64,000 nucleotides of DNA from Nitrosovibrio sp. Nv17 (GTDB lineage: Bacteria; Pseudomonadota; Gammaproteobacteria; Burkholderiales; Nitrosomonadaceae). Each line of letters opens with the position of its first letter. Position 1 is the stretch's first letter. Location: positions 1-64,000 of the forward strand of contig NZ_FPIQ01000010.1 of assembly GCF_900119085.1 (NCBI RefSeq), written 5' to 3'. The position numbers and the translations under genes were made by a program. Of this stretch, positions 44,772-55,257 are shown one piece after another. The notes under the pieces were generated by a model that was not told where the DNA came from, searched no databases, and worked only from the letters and a program-made list of their open reading frames with translations.

Positions 44772-46031
44772 ATGACCATGTCGCAAAGCATCTTTCCGCC
44801 CCGTCGCCACAGTGTCGGGGTGCGTGTGGGGACCGTCACGGTGGGCGGCGGCGCACCGGTGGTAGTGCAGTCCATGACCAACACCGATACCGAGGACGAG
44901 ATCGCCACGACCACGCAGGTGGCCGAGCTCGCGCGTGCAGGATCGGAACTGGTGCGCATCACCGTCAACACCCCCGCCGCTGCCCAGGCGGTACCGGGGA
45001 TCCGCGCCCGACTCGACGACATGGGTTGCGACGTACCGTTGATCGGAGACTTCCATTTCAACGGCCACAAGCTGGTGACCGACTATCCGGCGTGCGCAAG
45101 GGCGCTGGCAAAGTACCGCATCAATCCCGGCAACGTGGGCCATGGCAGGAAGCGGGACGAACAGTTCTCCATCCTGATCGAGGCAGCCTGCAAGTACGGC
45201 AAGCCGGTGCGCATCGGCGTCAACTGGGGCAGCCTGGATCCGGAGCTGCTGGCCCGCATCATGGATGAGAATGCCAGATCCCCCGACCCGAAGGATGCGA
45301 AACTGGTCATGCGCGAAGCGATGATCACCTCCGCACTGGAGAGCGCCGCGCGGGCGGAGGAGATCGGGCTGGGACGCGACCGTATCATCCTGTCCTGCAA
45401 GGTCAGCGGTGTTCAGGACCTGATCGCGGTGTACCGCGATCTGGCGGCGTCCTGCGATCATGCGCTGCACCTCGGACTGACCGAGGCGGGGATGGGCTCC
45501 AAGGGGATCGTCGCTTCCGCCGCCGCGCTGTCGGTGCTGCTGCTCGGCGGCATCGGCGACACCATCCGCGTCTCGCTGACACCGGATCCGGGGGGAGATC
45601 GCGCCCGCGAGGTGGTGGTGGCCCAGGAGATTCTGCAGACCACGGGGCTGCGGGCCTTCGTTCCGCTGGTGGCGGCATGCCCCGGCTGCGGACGCACTAC
45701 CAGCACCTACTTCCAGGAACTCGCGGAAAGCATACAAGGCTATGTGCGTACCCAGATGCCGGTATGGCGAGAGGAGTACGAGGGCGTGGAGAACATGACC
45801 CTGGCAGTGATGGGGTGCGTGGTCAACGGCCCGGGGGAAAGCAAGCACGCCAATATCGGCATCAGCCTGCCCGGTTCGGGAGAAAGGCCGGTGGCGCCGG
45901 TCTATGTGGATGGACAAAAGTCGGTCACCCTGAAGGGCGACAATATCGCGGGCGAGTTCCGCCAACTCGTCGATGCATACGTACAGACGAGGTACCCGAG
46001 GAAGCAGGCCGTCGCAGCAGTCAGGCAATGA
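44772..46031 (+). CDS. ispG: 4-hydroxy-3-methylbut-2-enyl diphosphate synthase
   Basis: A protein of 419 residues, the size of the two-domain bacterial form. [20 protein letters not shown] marks the TIM barrel. Cluster cysteines are seen in ACPGCGRTT and GCVVNGPGE. The enzyme uses a [4Fe-4S] cluster in the MEP isoprenoid pathway. Either ATG 44772 or 44778 may start it. Its stop overlaps the hisS start (ATGA). Confidence 0.96.
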   Translation: MTMSQSIFPPRRHSVGVRVGTVTVGGGAPVVVQSMTNTDTEDEIATTTQVAELARAGSELVRITVNTPAAAQAVPGIRARLDDMGCDVPLIGDFHFNGHKLVTDYPACARALAKYRINPGNVGHGRKRDEQFSILIEAACKYGKPVRIGVNWGSLDPELLARIMDENARSPDPKDAKLVMREAMITSALESAARAEEIGLGRDRIILSCKVSGVQDLIAVYRDLAASCDHALHLGLTEAGMGSKGIVASAAALSVLLLGGIGDTIRVSLTPDPGGDRAREVVVAQEILQTTGLRAFVPLVAACPGCGRTTSTYFQELAESIQGYVRTQMPVWREEYEGVENMTLAVMGCVVNGPGESKHANIGISLPGSGERPVAPVYVDGQKSVTLKGDNIAGEFRQLVDAYVQTRYPRKQAVAAVRQ

Positions 46032-47296
46032 CCCGATCCATCCAGGCCATCCGCGGGATGAACGACGTCCTGCCCGACCAGGCGTATCTGTGGGAATTCT
46101 TCGAGCAGACCGTGCGGGAGTGGATGGCATCCTATGGATACCGCAACATCCGCATGCCCATCGTCGAACAGGCCGACCTGTTCGTGCGTTCCATCGGAGC
46201 GGTGACCGACATCGTCGAGAAGGAGATGTATGCCTTCGACGACAGTCTCAATGGCGACAGGCTGGCGCTGCGCCCGGAGGGCACCGCTTCCTGCGTGCGT
46301 GCGGTGCTGGAGCACAGCCTGCTGTACGGTGGACCCCAGAGGCTGTACTATTCCGGACCCATGTTCCGCCATGAGCGTCCGCAGAAAGGTCGCTACCGCC
46401 AATTCCACCAGGTGGGGGTCGAAGCGCTGGGCTATCCCGGCCCGGACATCGATGCCGAGCTCATCGTCATGTGCGCGGATCTGTGGAAGAGGCTGGGCGT
46501 TCCGGGGGTGCGCCTGGAGATCGGCACGCTGGGCAGCCTCGAGGCGCGCACCCTGTACCGGTCGCGGCTCATCGGATACCTGGAACGGCACCTGGGCAGG
46601 CTGGACGAGGATGCGCGCAGGCGCCTGCACAGCAACCCCCTGCGGATACTCGACAGCAAGAATCCGCAGATGCAGGCGGTGATCGAGGCTGCCCCCCGGC
46701 TGCTGGACGATCTGGACCAGGACTCGCTGGAGCATTTCGAGGCGCTGCAGCGCCTCCTGCGCGCACAGGGCGTGGCGTTCGAGATCAATTCCCGGCTGGT
46801 CAGGGGACTGGACTACTACAACCGCACCGTGTTCGAGTGGGTCACGGACCGGCTGGGGGCACAGGGCGCCGTGTGTGCCGGCGGGCGCTACGATGGCCTG
46901 CTGGAACAGATCGGCGGCAAGGCGGCGGCCGCGCCCGCGTGCGGTTTCGCCATGGGGGTGGAGCGGGTGCTCGCGCTGATGCTGGAATCGGGCGGCGAGA
47001 TCCCGCATGCCGTGCCCGATGCGTACGTGGTGCACCAGGGCGAGGCGGCGCAGGCGGTTGCGTGGAAAACCGTCCGTTATCTGCGCGACAGGGGGTTTCG
47101 GGCGATCCTTCACTGCGGAGCCGGCAACTTCAAGGCGCAGATGAAGAAAGCGGACAGCAGCAACGCACGTTATGCGATCATCATCGGCGAGGACGAGGTG
47201 CGGGCGGAGGAGGTCAGCGTCAAGCCCCTGCGCTCGGGGGCGCCGCAGGCACGGATCGGCCTCGCAGCAGCGGGCGATCTGCTCGGACGAGGCTGA
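46028..47296 (+). CDS. hisS: Histidyl-tRNA synthetase
   Basis: A protein of 422 residues. Class II motifs are visible: RGMNDVLP near the start, [21 protein letters not shown] (motif 2), the histidine-specific [15 protein letters not shown] and [12 protein letters not shown] (motif 3). It charges tRNA-His. ATG 46028 overlaps the ispG stop by four bases. The larger open frame upstream lies inside ispG and was rejected. Confidence 0.97.
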   Translation: MTRSIQAIRGMNDVLPDQAYLWEFFEQTVREWMASYGYRNIRMPIVEQADLFVRSIGAVTDIVEKEMYAFDDSLNGDRLALRPEGTASCVRAVLEHSLLYGGPQRLYYSGPMFRHERPQKGRYRQFHQVGVEALGYPGPDIDAELIVMCADLWKRLGVPGVRLEIGTLGSLEARTLYRSRLIGYLERHLGRLDEDARRRLHSNPLRILDSKNPQMQAVIEAAPRLLDDLDQDSLEHFEALQRLLRAQGVAFEINSRLVRGLDYYNRTVFEWVTDRLGAQGAVCAGGRYDGLLEQIGGKAAAAPACGFAMGVERVLALMLESGGEIPHAVPDAYVVHQGEAAQAVAWKTVRYLRDRGFRAILHCGAGNFKAQMKKADSSNARYAIIIGEDEVRAEEVSVKPLRSGAPQARIGLAAAGDLLGRG

Positions 47297-47328
47297 AGCC
47301 GAACGGGATATTACTGACGGGGAATCGG

Positions 47329-47967
47329 ATGGCGATCTACGATCTGGAAGAACAGGAGAAGATAGACGGTCTCAAGTCCTGGTGGGAGGCCAACGGCACG
47401 CTGGTGATCATATTCGTCGCGACCCTGATCGCCACGACCGCGGGCTACCGGATTTGGAAGCACTATACGGCGCAGCAGACGGAACAGGCGGCGGAACTCT
47501 ATGCCTCGCTGTTGCAGGTCGATGCCGACGGCGATCCCAAAAAGACCGGCGACGCGGCGCATCTGCTGATGGAAGGCTATCCCGCCAGCGGCTACGCGGC
47601 CCGCGCCGCCCTGATCTCGGCGCGGGCAAGCTTCGAGGCGGGGGACAGGCAGACCGCCAAAGGCCGCCTGCAGTGGATACTGGACAATGTCAAGGAAGAG
47701 GAGTTGAAGGATCTGGCGCGCCTGCGGCTGGCGGGGATCCTGCTGGACGAGGAGCGGTACGACGATGCCCTGCGACTGCTGGACACCGGACACGGTCCAT
47801 CCTTCGACGGCCTGTACGCGGATCTCAAGGGCGACATCCTGGTTTCGGCAGGGAAGCCCGCCGAGGCGGTTGCCGCCTATCGGGCCGCACTCGGCAGACT
47901 TGAACAGGACGGTGTCTACCACGGTATCGTCCAGATGAAGCTCGATGCACTGGCGGAGGGTGGATAG
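47329..47967 (+). CDS. yfgM: YfgM-family membrane protein
   Basis: A protein of 212 residues. The cytoplasmic start MAIYDLEEQEKIDGLKSWW, one membrane helix (TLVIIFVATLIATTAGYRIW) and a periplasmic TPR-like region match YfgM. YfgM binds the Sec translocon and helps periplasmic chaperones; it is regularly encoded next to bamB. It lies 32 bases after hisS and 40 bases before bamB. Confidence 0.92.
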   Translation: MAIYDLEEQEKIDGLKSWWEANGTLVIIFVATLIATTAGYRIWKHYTAQQTEQAAELYASLLQVDADGDPKKTGDAAHLLMEGYPASGYAARAALISARASFEAGDRQTAKGRLQWILDNVKEEELKDLARLRLAGILLDEERYDDALRLLDTGHGPSFDGLYADLKGDILVSAGKPAEAVAAYRAALGRLEQDGVYHGIVQMKLDALAEGG

Positions 47968-48007
47968 AACGCCCGGCCTGCGATCCGCGCATGGAAAGGC
48001 GGCTGCA

Positions 48008-49282
48008 ATGAAGCACTCCTGCCGGATCGTCCGCGGCGGATTCATGCAGGCGATCGCCGCCGTCACGGGCCGGCTTCCACGACGGGCCACCGTGCTCGTG
48101 CTCTCAGGGATCCTGATCCTTGCGGGGTGTGCGAACGTCATCGACATGGGGCGCGATCTGGCCCGGGATCTCTCGGATATCGATGTCGAGGGCATGAGTG
48201 GCGGCCTCATAGGCGGCAATACCTTCGAGTTCAGCCCGGAGCAGGCTGCCCAGCTGGAAAGGATCCCCAAGATTCCCCTGTTGTGGCGAGGCGACATTGA
48301 GGAAAGCCGGGTCATGGGATTCATGCCGGTGGCCGAGGGCGGGGCCGTCTATGCGGCGGGAGCGAATGGGTTGATGGTGCGTTTCGACCCCGCCACCGGC
48401 CGGCAGGAGGGCCGTGTCGATACCAAGCGCCCGTTGTCCGGCGGTGTGGGAACGGGGGAAGGCATGCTGTTGCTCGGCACCCTCAAGGGCGAGGTCCTGG
48501 CATATGGCAGTGATGATGGCAAGTTGCGCTGGACGGCGCGGGTATCGACCGAGGTGCTGAGTCCGCCACGGGCGGCAAATGGCATGGTTGCGGTGCGCAG
48601 CGGGGATGGCCGGATATTCGGCCTGGAAGCCGGCAGCGGCAAGCGCAGGTGGATCTACCAGGGAGCGACGCCATCCCTGATGGTGCGCAGCTTTGCCGGG
48701 GTGCTGATCCTGCGGGACCGCGTGTACGCCGGGTTCGCGGGCGGCAGGCTGGTGGCGCTGGATCTGGAGAACGGCAGGGTCGTCTGGGAGGCGGTCGTGT
48801 CGCGGGCGCGCGGCGCCACCGAACTGGAGCGGGTGACGGATATCACCGGCCTGCCGGTGGTCGACGACTACCGCATCTGCGCAGTGGCCTATCAGGGACG
48901 AGTGGCCTGCTTCGACCTCGATCGCGGCAATCCGATCTGGACACGGGATGCATCGAGCAGCGCGGGTCTCGCCATGAACGATCACCACGTCTACGTGAGC
49001 GATGCAAAGGGTGCAGTCATCGCCTACGACAAGAACGTGGGCACCGATATCTGGAAGCAGGAGCTGCTCGCCGGCGTTCAGCTGTCTCCGCCGCTGGTGC
49101 GGGATGCGTACGTGGTGGTTGGCGATTCCATGGGATATGTGAATGTCATCAGAAGTGACACAGGCAGCATCGTGGCACGCGTTGCCACCGATGGAAGCGC
49201 CATCGTGGCCCGCCCGCTTCCGTTGCCCGACGGCGTCCTGGTACAGACCAGGATGGGGGGATTGTATGCCTTTGGCATTTAA
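48008..49282 (+). CDS. bamB: Outer-membrane assembly lipoprotein BamB
   Basis: A protein of 424 residues. The lipobox is LAGC (VLSGILILAGCANV). The body is an eight-bladed PQQ-like propeller with repeats such as VYAAGANGLMVRFDPATGR, VYAGFAGGRLVALDLENGR and VYVSDAKGAVIAYDK. BamB is a component of the BAM complex that inserts beta-barrel proteins. ATG 48008 gives a long pre-lipobox region of about 38 residues; the Met at codon 13 is an alternative start. Confidence 0.94.
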   Translation: MKHSCRIVRGGFMQAIAAVTGRLPRRATVLVLSGILILAGCANVIDMGRDLARDLSDIDVEGMSGGLIGGNTFEFSPEQAAQLERIPKIPLLWRGDIEESRVMGFMPVAEGGAVYAAGANGLMVRFDPATGRQEGRVDTKRPLSGGVGTGEGMLLLGTLKGEVLAYGSDDGKLRWTARVSTEVLSPPRAANGMVAVRSGDGRIFGLEAGSGKRRWIYQGATPSLMVRSFAGVLILRDRVYAGFAGGRLVALDLENGRVVWEAVVSRARGATELERVTDITGLPVVDDYRICAVAYQGRVACFDLDRGNPIWTRDASSSAGLAMNDHHVYVSDAKGAVIAYDKNVGTDIWKQELLAGVQLSPPLVRDAYVVVGDSMGYVNVIRSDTGSIVARVATDGSAIVARPLPLPDGVLVQTRMGGLYAFGI

Positions 49283-49383
49283 TGGGCTCGGTCACGCCGT
49301 ATTTTCCCGTATCCTGATTGCAGATGCCGCCCATCGTCGTTTCCGTGCAATGGCGGAGAAATACGAACCCGCCAGGATGCGCA

Positions 49384-50790
49384 GTGGCCCATAAGCCCAC
49401 TCTGGTGCTGGTGGGGCGGCCCAATGTCGGCAAGTCTACGCTCTTCAACCGCCTGACTCGCAGCCGCGATGCCATCGTGGCGGATATCCCGGGCCTGACG
49501 CGGGATCGCCACTACGGCCAGGGCAGGTACGGCGAGAAACCCTACCTGGTGGTCGATACCGGGGGGTTCGAGCCGATGGCGAAGGATGGCATCCTGCACC
49601 AGATGGCATCCCAGACCCGGCAGGCGGTGGATGAGTCCGATCGGGTATTGTTCATCGTCGATGGCAGGACGGGCCTGGCATCGCATGACAGAGTGATCGC
49701 GGAGCAGTTGCGCCGGACCGGTCGCGCCATCATGCTGGTGGTGAACAAGGCCGAAGGCATGGCACGATCGATCGTCGCCGCCGAATTCCACGAGCTTGGG
49801 CTGGGGGATCCGTGCGTGATTTCCGCCGCGCATGGCGACAACGTGGATGAGCTGGTGGAGCGGGCACTGGCGGATTTTGCTGCCTTCCAGGAGGAGGAGG
49901 CAGAGGTACGGTATCCGAAGATCGCCATCGTGGGACGCCCCAACGTGGGAAAATCGACCCTTTTGAATGCGTTGCTGGGTGAAGACCGCGTCATCGTGTC
50001 GGACCAGCCCGGCACCACCCGGGACAGCATCCAGGTCGACTTCCACCACGGCGACCGTGCCTACCGGTTGATCGATACCGCCGGGCTGAGACGGCGCGGG
50101 AAGGTGTTCGAGACCATGGAGAAATTCTCTGTAATCAAGACTCTGCAGTCTGTGGAGGAGGCCAACGTGGTCATTCTGGTGCTGGACGCGCGCAGCGAAA
50201 TCTCCGAACAGGACGCGCATATCGCCGGTTTCATCCTCGAAAGCGGGCGGGCGCTGGTGGTGGCCGTCAACAAGTGGGAGCGCCTGGAGCCTGATCGGCG
50301 CGATCTCGTCAAGGCGGCAATTGCCCGCAAGCTCACCTTCCTGTCGGTCTTCGCGAGGTTCCACTACATTTCGGCGTTGCTGGGGCAAGGAGTGAAGGAA
50401 TTGCTGCCGTCGGTCGACAAGGCATACGCGGCAGCGATGGCGGACCTGTCGACGCCGAAGCTTACCCGTATCCTGGCGGCGGCGGTGGAGAAGCAGCCTC
50501 CTCCGCGTGTCGGCATGCAGCGTCCCAAGCCGCGCTATGCCCATCAGGGTGGAAGCAATCCGCCGCTGATCGTGATCCATGGCAATGCCCTCGACAAGAT
50601 CACGGAAACCTATCAACGCTACCTGGAGAACACCTTCCGCGAGGCCTTCGGGCTGATGGGCACGCCGCTGCGGGTGGTGTTCCGGTCGGGGAGCAATCCC
50701 TATGCCGAGAAGCGTGCCGGGCCCCTCAGCGAGGCGCAGGCGAGACACGCCCATCGCCGCCGCATGATCGGCAGGAAGAAATACGGATGA
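49384..50790 (+). CDS. der: Ribosome-assembly GTPase Der (EngA)
   Basis: A protein of 468 residues with two GTPase domains in tandem: [14 protein letters not shown] with DTGGFE and NKAEG in the first, [19 protein letters not shown] with DTAGLRRRG and NKWE in the second. A KH-like domain closes the protein. Der is needed for 50S ribosome assembly. I prefer GTG 49384, with AGGA six bases upstream, over the earlier TTG and ATG. It is the last gene of this series. Confidence 0.96.
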   Translation: MAHKPTLVLVGRPNVGKSTLFNRLTRSRDAIVADIPGLTRDRHYGQGRYGEKPYLVVDTGGFEPMAKDGILHQMASQTRQAVDESDRVLFIVDGRTGLASHDRVIAEQLRRTGRAIMLVVNKAEGMARSIVAAEFHELGLGDPCVISAAHGDNVDELVERALADFAAFQEEEAEVRYPKIAIVGRPNVGKSTLLNALLGEDRVIVSDQPGTTRDSIQVDFHHGDRAYRLIDTAGLRRRGKVFETMEKFSVIKTLQSVEEANVVILVLDARSEISEQDAHIAGFILESGRALVVAVNKWERLEPDRRDLVKAAIARKLTFLSVFARFHYISALLGQGVKELLPSVDKAYAAAMADLSTPKLTRILAAAVEKQPPPRVGMQRPKPRYAHQGGSNPPLIVIHGNALDKITETYQRYLENTFREAFGLMGTPLRVVFRSGSNPYAEKRAGPLSEAQARHAHRRRMIGRKKYG

Positions 50791-50828
50791 ATGACTGAAG
50801 TGAAAACGCGGCAGCGGCGCGGGACCGG

Positions 50829-51212
50829 TCAGTGCAGGATGCGCGGCACGCTCAGGATGAACTCGGGAATGGCGGCGTCGAAGCGCAGGCCGTCCTCGGC
50901 GACCATCTGGTAGCTGCCCTTCATGGAGCCGACCGGCGTCGAGATGGCGGTTCCGCTGGTGTATTCAAAACTGTCGCCGGGTTTGAGCAATGGCTGTTCC
51001 CCGACCACGCCCAGCCCCCTTACCTCCTGTACCCCGCCTACGCCGTCCGCGATGATCCAGTGCCGGCTGATGAGCTGCGCCGGGACCGTGCCGGTGTTGG
51101 CAAGCAGGATGGTGTAGGCGAAGACATAGCGATCCGCCGCTTCGTCCGACTGCTCCGGAAGATAGGTGGTGTGAACGGTGACGACGATCTCGTACTTTTT
51201 TTCTTCGGTCAT
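50829..51212 (-). CDS. apaG: ApaG domain protein
   Basis: A protein of 127 residues, normal for ApaG. YEIVVTVHTTYLPEQSDEAA, YTILLANTGTVPAQLISRHW and GVVGEQPLLKPGDSFEYTSG are family hallmarks of this fibronectin-like fold. The molecular role is not settled. It converges on der and is divergent from rpe, an arrangement seen in many betaproteobacteria. Confidence 0.95.
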   Translation of the reverse strand: MTEEKKYEIVVTVHTTYLPEQSDEAADRYVFAYTILLANTGTVPAQLISRHWIIADGVGGVQEVRGLGVVGEQPLLKPGDSFEYTSGTAISTPVGSMKGSYQMVAEDGLRFDAAIPEFILSVPRILH

Positions 51213-51334
51213 TCCGGCATTCCACACTATTTTCGGGATCACGGCAAGGGCGGCGCCGCCGCGCGCCATCAGGCGGCCGGATGCGCCCTTTCCGGACTCC
51301 ATTCCGGCTGTTAGCGTGGAACGTCCTTTACGGT

Positions 51335-51340
51335 TAAAAT
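51335..51340 (+). promoter_or_regulatory. Candidate -10 box of rpe
   Basis: TAAAAT in an AT-rich dip, 29 bases before the rpe ATG. AAGGA precedes the start codon. No clear -35 box was found. Confidence 0.35.
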
Positions 51341-51368
51341 GATGCTTTTTTAATACAAGGAAGCCTTC

Positions 51369-52052
51369 ATGGCAAACTATCGCATCGCTCCCAGCATACT
51401 CTCGGCAAATTTCGCCAAACTGGGAGAGGAGATCACGGCTGTCATCGAGTCGGGCGCGGATATCATCCATTTCGACGTGATGGACAACCACTACGTGCCC
51501 AATCTTACCATAGGCCCGCTCGTATGCGAGGCGATACGCCCCCTGACGGAAGCGCTGATCGACGTGCACCTGATGGTCGAACCGGTCGATCGGATCGTTC
51601 CGGATTTCGCCAAGGCGGGAGCCAACATCATTTCCTTCCACCCAGAGGCTTCCAGGCACATCGACCGCACCATTGGGCTCATCCATGAACAAGGTTGCAA
51701 GGCCGGTCTGGTGTTCAATCCGGCAACGCCCCTGCATTATCTCGACCATGTGCTCGACAAGCTCGATCTGGTGCTGATCATGTCGGTGAACCCCGGCTTC
51801 GGCGGGCAGAAGTTCATCCCGGAGGCGCTGCAGAAGCTGACGGCGGTGCGCCGACGCATCGATGCGAGTGGAAGGGACGTCATCCTGGAGATCGACGGCG
51901 GGGTGAAGGTGGACAACATCGCCGAGATCGCGCGCGCCGGGGCCGACACTTTCGTGGCAGGTTCCGCCATCTACGGTGCCGGCAGGGACGACGATCCGCA
52001 CCGGTACGACAGCATCATCGCCGCGCTGCGCGCGGAACTGGCCAGGACCTGA
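51369..52052 (+). CDS. rpe: Ribulose-phosphate 3-epimerase
   Basis: A protein of 227 residues. The TIM barrel has the expected metal and catalytic motifs: [51 protein letters not shown] and [11 protein letters not shown]. It interconverts ribulose and xylulose 5-phosphates. First of the rpe-gph-trpE order. Confidence 0.97.
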   Translation: MANYRIAPSILSANFAKLGEEITAVIESGADIIHFDVMDNHYVPNLTIGPLVCEAIRPLTEALIDVHLMVEPVDRIVPDFAKAGANIISFHPEASRHIDRTIGLIHEQGCKAGLVFNPATPLHYLDHVLDKLDLVLIMSVNPGFGGQKFIPEALQKLTAVRRRIDASGRDVILEIDGGVKVDNIAEIARAGADTFVAGSAIYGAGRDDDPHRYDSIIAALRAELART

Positions 52053-52142
52053 GGCCAGTCGGCCAGGAACAGCGCCACAGCCCGCTCCAGCCCAGCCGGG
52101 CAGGCATATCCCGAACGAAGCACCCACCGGAGACGATTCCCC

Positions 52143-52883
52143 GTGAACCAGGATATTTCGCATGCTGCAGGGATTTCACCCATCAACGGCGCAGTCGGTA
52201 CGGATGCACGCCCCGTGGCGGTCAAGGCAGTGATGATCGACCTGGACGGCACGCTGCTGGACACCGCCCCCGATCTTGCGTTGGCGGCCAATCTCATGCT
52301 GAAGGAACTGGGCAGGCGGGAATTGCCGCTGGAGACCATCCGCTCCTATATCGGCAAGGGCATCCGAAGGCTGGTGGCCCGCGCGCTGACGGCCAGCCCG
52401 GACGGCGAGCCCGGCGAGGAGTTGCTCGCCCGCGCCATGCCGATCTACGAACGCCACTACGCTGCGGTGCTGTACGCCAGCACGCGCCCCTATCCAGGCG
52501 TCGTGGAGGGGTTGGAAGTGCTGCGGGCAGCGGGCTTTCATCTCGCCTGCATCACCAACAAGGCGGAAGCGTTCACCTTGCCGCTGCTGCGTGCCGCGGG
52601 CCTGATCGACTACTTCGGCATCGTGCTGTCGGGCGACAGCCTGCCGAAAAGAAAACCCGATCCGATGCCCCTGCTGCACGCTTGCCGGCTTTTCGGCATC
52701 GCGCCCCACGAGATGGTCCTGATCGGTGATTCGCTGAACGATACCCAGGCGGCCCGTGCGGCGGGGTGCCATGTTTTCTGCGTCCCCTACGGCTATAACG
52801 AGGGACGCGACGTGCGTGAACTGGATTGCGATGCCTTCGTCCCATCCATCTCCGCCGCCGCCGCGCTGCTGCGCGGGCAGTGA
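52143..52883 (+). CDS. gph: Phosphoglycolate phosphatase
   Basis: A 246-residue HAD hydrolase. The nucleophile is in [16 protein letters not shown], motif II in ITNKAEAFT, motif III Lys in [10 protein letters not shown] and the acidic motif in [15 protein letters not shown]. It removes phosphoglycolate. Start is GTG 52143 with GGAG about nine bases upstream. The first 25 residues are not conserved. Confidence 0.93.
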   Translation: MNQDISHAAGISPINGAVGTDARPVAVKAVMIDLDGTLLDTAPDLALAANLMLKELGRRELPLETIRSYIGKGIRRLVARALTASPDGEPGEELLARAMPIYERHYAAVLYASTRPYPGVVEGLEVLRAAGFHLACITNKAEAFTLPLLRAAGLIDYFGIVLSGDSLPKRKPDPMPLLHACRLFGIAPHEMVLIGDSLNDTQAARAAGCHVFCVPYGYNEGRDVRELDCDAFVPSISAAAALLRGQ

Positions 52884-53010
52884 TGACGAATGCGTCCATG
52901 GGAGAGGGAGGGCATGTGCAGGCCGGGTGCCGCTGGCGTCCGCAACTGTGGCGCTGGCATCTCTGAATCCAGCATCCCATCCCTTCCTTCTTTTCCATGG
53001 AGCCGCACGC

Positions 53011-54501
53011 ATGACCGAAACCGAATTCATCGACCTGGCAGAGCAGGGGTACAACCGCATTCCGGTGGTGCTGGAGACGCTGGCCGATCTCGATACGCCC
53101 CTGTCCATCTATCTCAAGCTTGCCAACCGTCCGTACTCGTACCTGCTGGAGTCGGTGCAGGGAGGCGAGCGCTTCGGGCGCTATTCCTTCATCGGACTGC
53201 CTGCCGTCACGCGCATCGAGGCGCAGGATAACCGGGTCAGGATCATCGATGGCAGCGGCTCCCAGGAGATCGAGTCGGAAGATCCGCTGAATTTCGTGGC
53301 ATCCTACCTCTCGCGCTTCAAGGTGGCTGTCTGCCCCGGCCTGCCGCGTTTCTGCGGCGGCCTCGCCGGATACTTCGCCTACGACACCGTACGCCGTATC
53401 GAGCGCAGGCTTGCCAGGGGCGCCGGTCCGGGCAGACTCTGCACGCCCGATATATCGCTGCTGCTATCGGAAGAATTGGCCGTGGTGGACAACCTGTCCG
53501 GCAAGCTCTACCTGATCGTGTATGCGACCCCGGGGCCCGCCGGAGAAGGAGGCGCCGGGGCATCGTACCGGGCTGCGCGGGAACGCCTGAAGAACCTGCT
53601 GTCCGGCTTGCGCCAGTCGGTGGAGATTCCCGTCGAGACGCCGAGCCGTCCCTCTCCCGCCGTCTCGGAGTTCGACGAGGCGGCCTTCATTGACGCGGTG
53701 AAGCGCGCCAAGCGCTACATCTTCGACGGCGACATCATGCAGGTGGTGCTGTCGCAACGTTCCAGCAAGCCTTACGCCGCTTCGCCCCTGGCGCTCTACC
53801 GTGCGCTGCGCGGCCTCAATCCCTCTCCCTACATGTTCTATTATCACTTTGGCGGATTCCACGTGGTGGGCGCCTCACCCGAAATCCTGGTACGCCTCGA
53901 AGGCGATACGGTGACCGTTCGGCCCATCGCCGGTACCCGCCCACGTGGAAGCACTCCCGAGGACGACGCGGCGCTCGCCGCCGAGCTGCTTGCCGATCCG
54001 AAGGAGCGGGCCGAGCACCTGATGCTGATGGATCTGGGACGCAACGACATAGGGCGCGTGGCGCGCACCGGATCGGTGAAGGTGACCGAGAACATGGAGA
54101 TCGAACGCTATTCCCATGTCATGCATATCGTTTCCAACGTGGAAGGGACGCTCAAGCCGGGATTGAACGCGATGGACGTGCTGCGCGCCACCTTTCCGGC
54201 GGGGACCGTCAGCGGTGCGCCTAAGGTGCGGGCGATGGAGATCATAGATGAGCTCGAGGCTTCCAGAAGGGGCGTCTACGCCGGGGCGGTGGGTTACCTC
54301 GGGTTCAACGGCGACATGGATCTTGCCATCGCCATCCGCACTGCCGTCATCAAGGACGGGAGGCTGTACGTCCAGGCCGGCGCCGGCATCGTCGCCGATT
54401 CCATTCCCGAGAGTGAGTGGATCGAGACGCAGAACAAGGCCAGGGCGGTGCTGCGAGCAGCGGAAATCGCCGAGAACGGGCTGGACAGCAGGATCGAATA
54501 G
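53011..54501 (+). CDS. trpE: Anthranilate synthase component I
   Basis: A protein of 496 residues. The tryptophan-feedback region contains [17 protein letters not shown]. The chorismate-binding domain has [39 protein letters not shown] and [16 protein letters not shown]. It makes anthranilate from chorismate together with TrpG. The usual downstream trpG, trpD and trpC are not here; an XRE regulator follows instead, so the trp genes are split in this genome. Confidence 0.96.
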   Translation: MTETEFIDLAEQGYNRIPVVLETLADLDTPLSIYLKLANRPYSYLLESVQGGERFGRYSFIGLPAVTRIEAQDNRVRIIDGSGSQEIESEDPLNFVASYLSRFKVAVCPGLPRFCGGLAGYFAYDTVRRIERRLARGAGPGRLCTPDISLLLSEELAVVDNLSGKLYLIVYATPGPAGEGGAGASYRAARERLKNLLSGLRQSVEIPVETPSRPSPAVSEFDEAAFIDAVKRAKRYIFDGDIMQVVLSQRSSKPYAASPLALYRALRGLNPSPYMFYYHFGGFHVVGASPEILVRLEGDTVTVRPIAGTRPRGSTPEDDAALAAELLADPKERAEHLMLMDLGRNDIGRVARTGSVKVTENMEIERYSHVMHIVSNVEGTLKPGLNAMDVLRATFPAGTVSGAPKVRAMEIIDELEASRRGVYAGAVGYLGFNGDMDLAIAIRTAVIKDGRLYVQAGAGIVADSIPESEWIETQNKARAVLRAAEIAENGLDSRIE

Positions 54502-54898
54502 GCGCACACAGCGGAAGACCGTCGTTATCCGCCATGGAAGCAGGCGGTTTCAGCTCATATGGACGTAACAACATTTGACAATGTGGTAAGATCTATATTA
54601 GGCTCTACAGTAATTTTCTTCGGGTGGCCGGAAAGGTGATGATCGATCCGGCGGCCCGTCTGGCGGGCATGGTTGCCGGTTTCCGATTTGATCCGATTTA
54701 CGGGAACCCTCGGGGGAGATCCGGGGACCCGATTCCAGGGTGGTGCGTCACAGTCATGCGGCATAAGATCATGCGGCTAATCCTTATAACGGATGCACCC
54801 TGGCGGTGTATCCACGATCACGAAAATGATGTCATGCATCAGGGTATCGCGCTCATGAGCGCGTATGCATGGTTGACCGCCGGATTCGGGCCTGCCAG
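54502..54898. other. Intergenic region after trpE
   Basis: No gene I can support. A TTGACA (54575-54580) with AT-rich sequence downstream (TATATT at 54594) could be part of the promoter of the XRE gene, although the spacing (13-15) is short. An open frame at 54624-54902 has no family resemblance. Confidence 0.45.
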
Positions 54899-55228
54899 AT
54901 GAGCATGGGGTCCCGGATCATCCAGTTGCGGCGAAGATACAAGTTCAGCCAGAGCAGGTTGGGCGAGCTCTGCGGGGTGACGAAGGCGGCGGTCTCCCAG
55001 TGGGAGACCGGGGCTTCCACCCCGGAACTGAAGAAGCTGCTCATGATACGCTCCAGGCTCGATTTCTCGTTGGACTGGCTGATGACCGGGGAGGGCGAGA
55101 TGATGAACGGAGTCTATCCCCGCGCCACGGGGGGCGCGGTGGAGCGGCGCCTGAAGGACAGGCGCAGCATGCAGCAGCACGACCGGCGGCGCACGGACAG
55201 GCGCAGGGATGAAAGCACCCGGCAGTAG
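54899..55228 (+). CDS. XRE-family transcriptional regulator
   Basis: A protein of 109 residues. A Cro/CI-type helix-turn-helix covers about residues 4-62 (IIQLRRRYKFSQSRLGELCG, VTKAAVSQWETGASTPELKK), followed by LDWLMTGEGEM, typical of short phage-like repressors. The last 40 residues are very basic (RRLKDRRSMQQHDRRRTDRR) and probably disordered. ATG 54899 or 54905 may start it. It separates trpE from the convergent ABC genes. Targets unknown. Confidence 0.8.
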   Translation: MSMGSRIIQLRRRYKFSQSRLGELCGVTKAAVSQWETGASTPELKKLLMIRSRLDFSLDWLMTGEGEMMNGVYPRATGGAVERRLKDRRSMQQHDRRRTDRRRDESTRQ

Positions 55229-55257
55229 CGCGCCTCCTCGGTGACTGCCTGTACCCG

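Noticed and set aside
54624-54902. A 92-codon open frame before the XRE gene
   Set aside because: It overlaps the likely promoter region, has no family resemblance and a biased composition.
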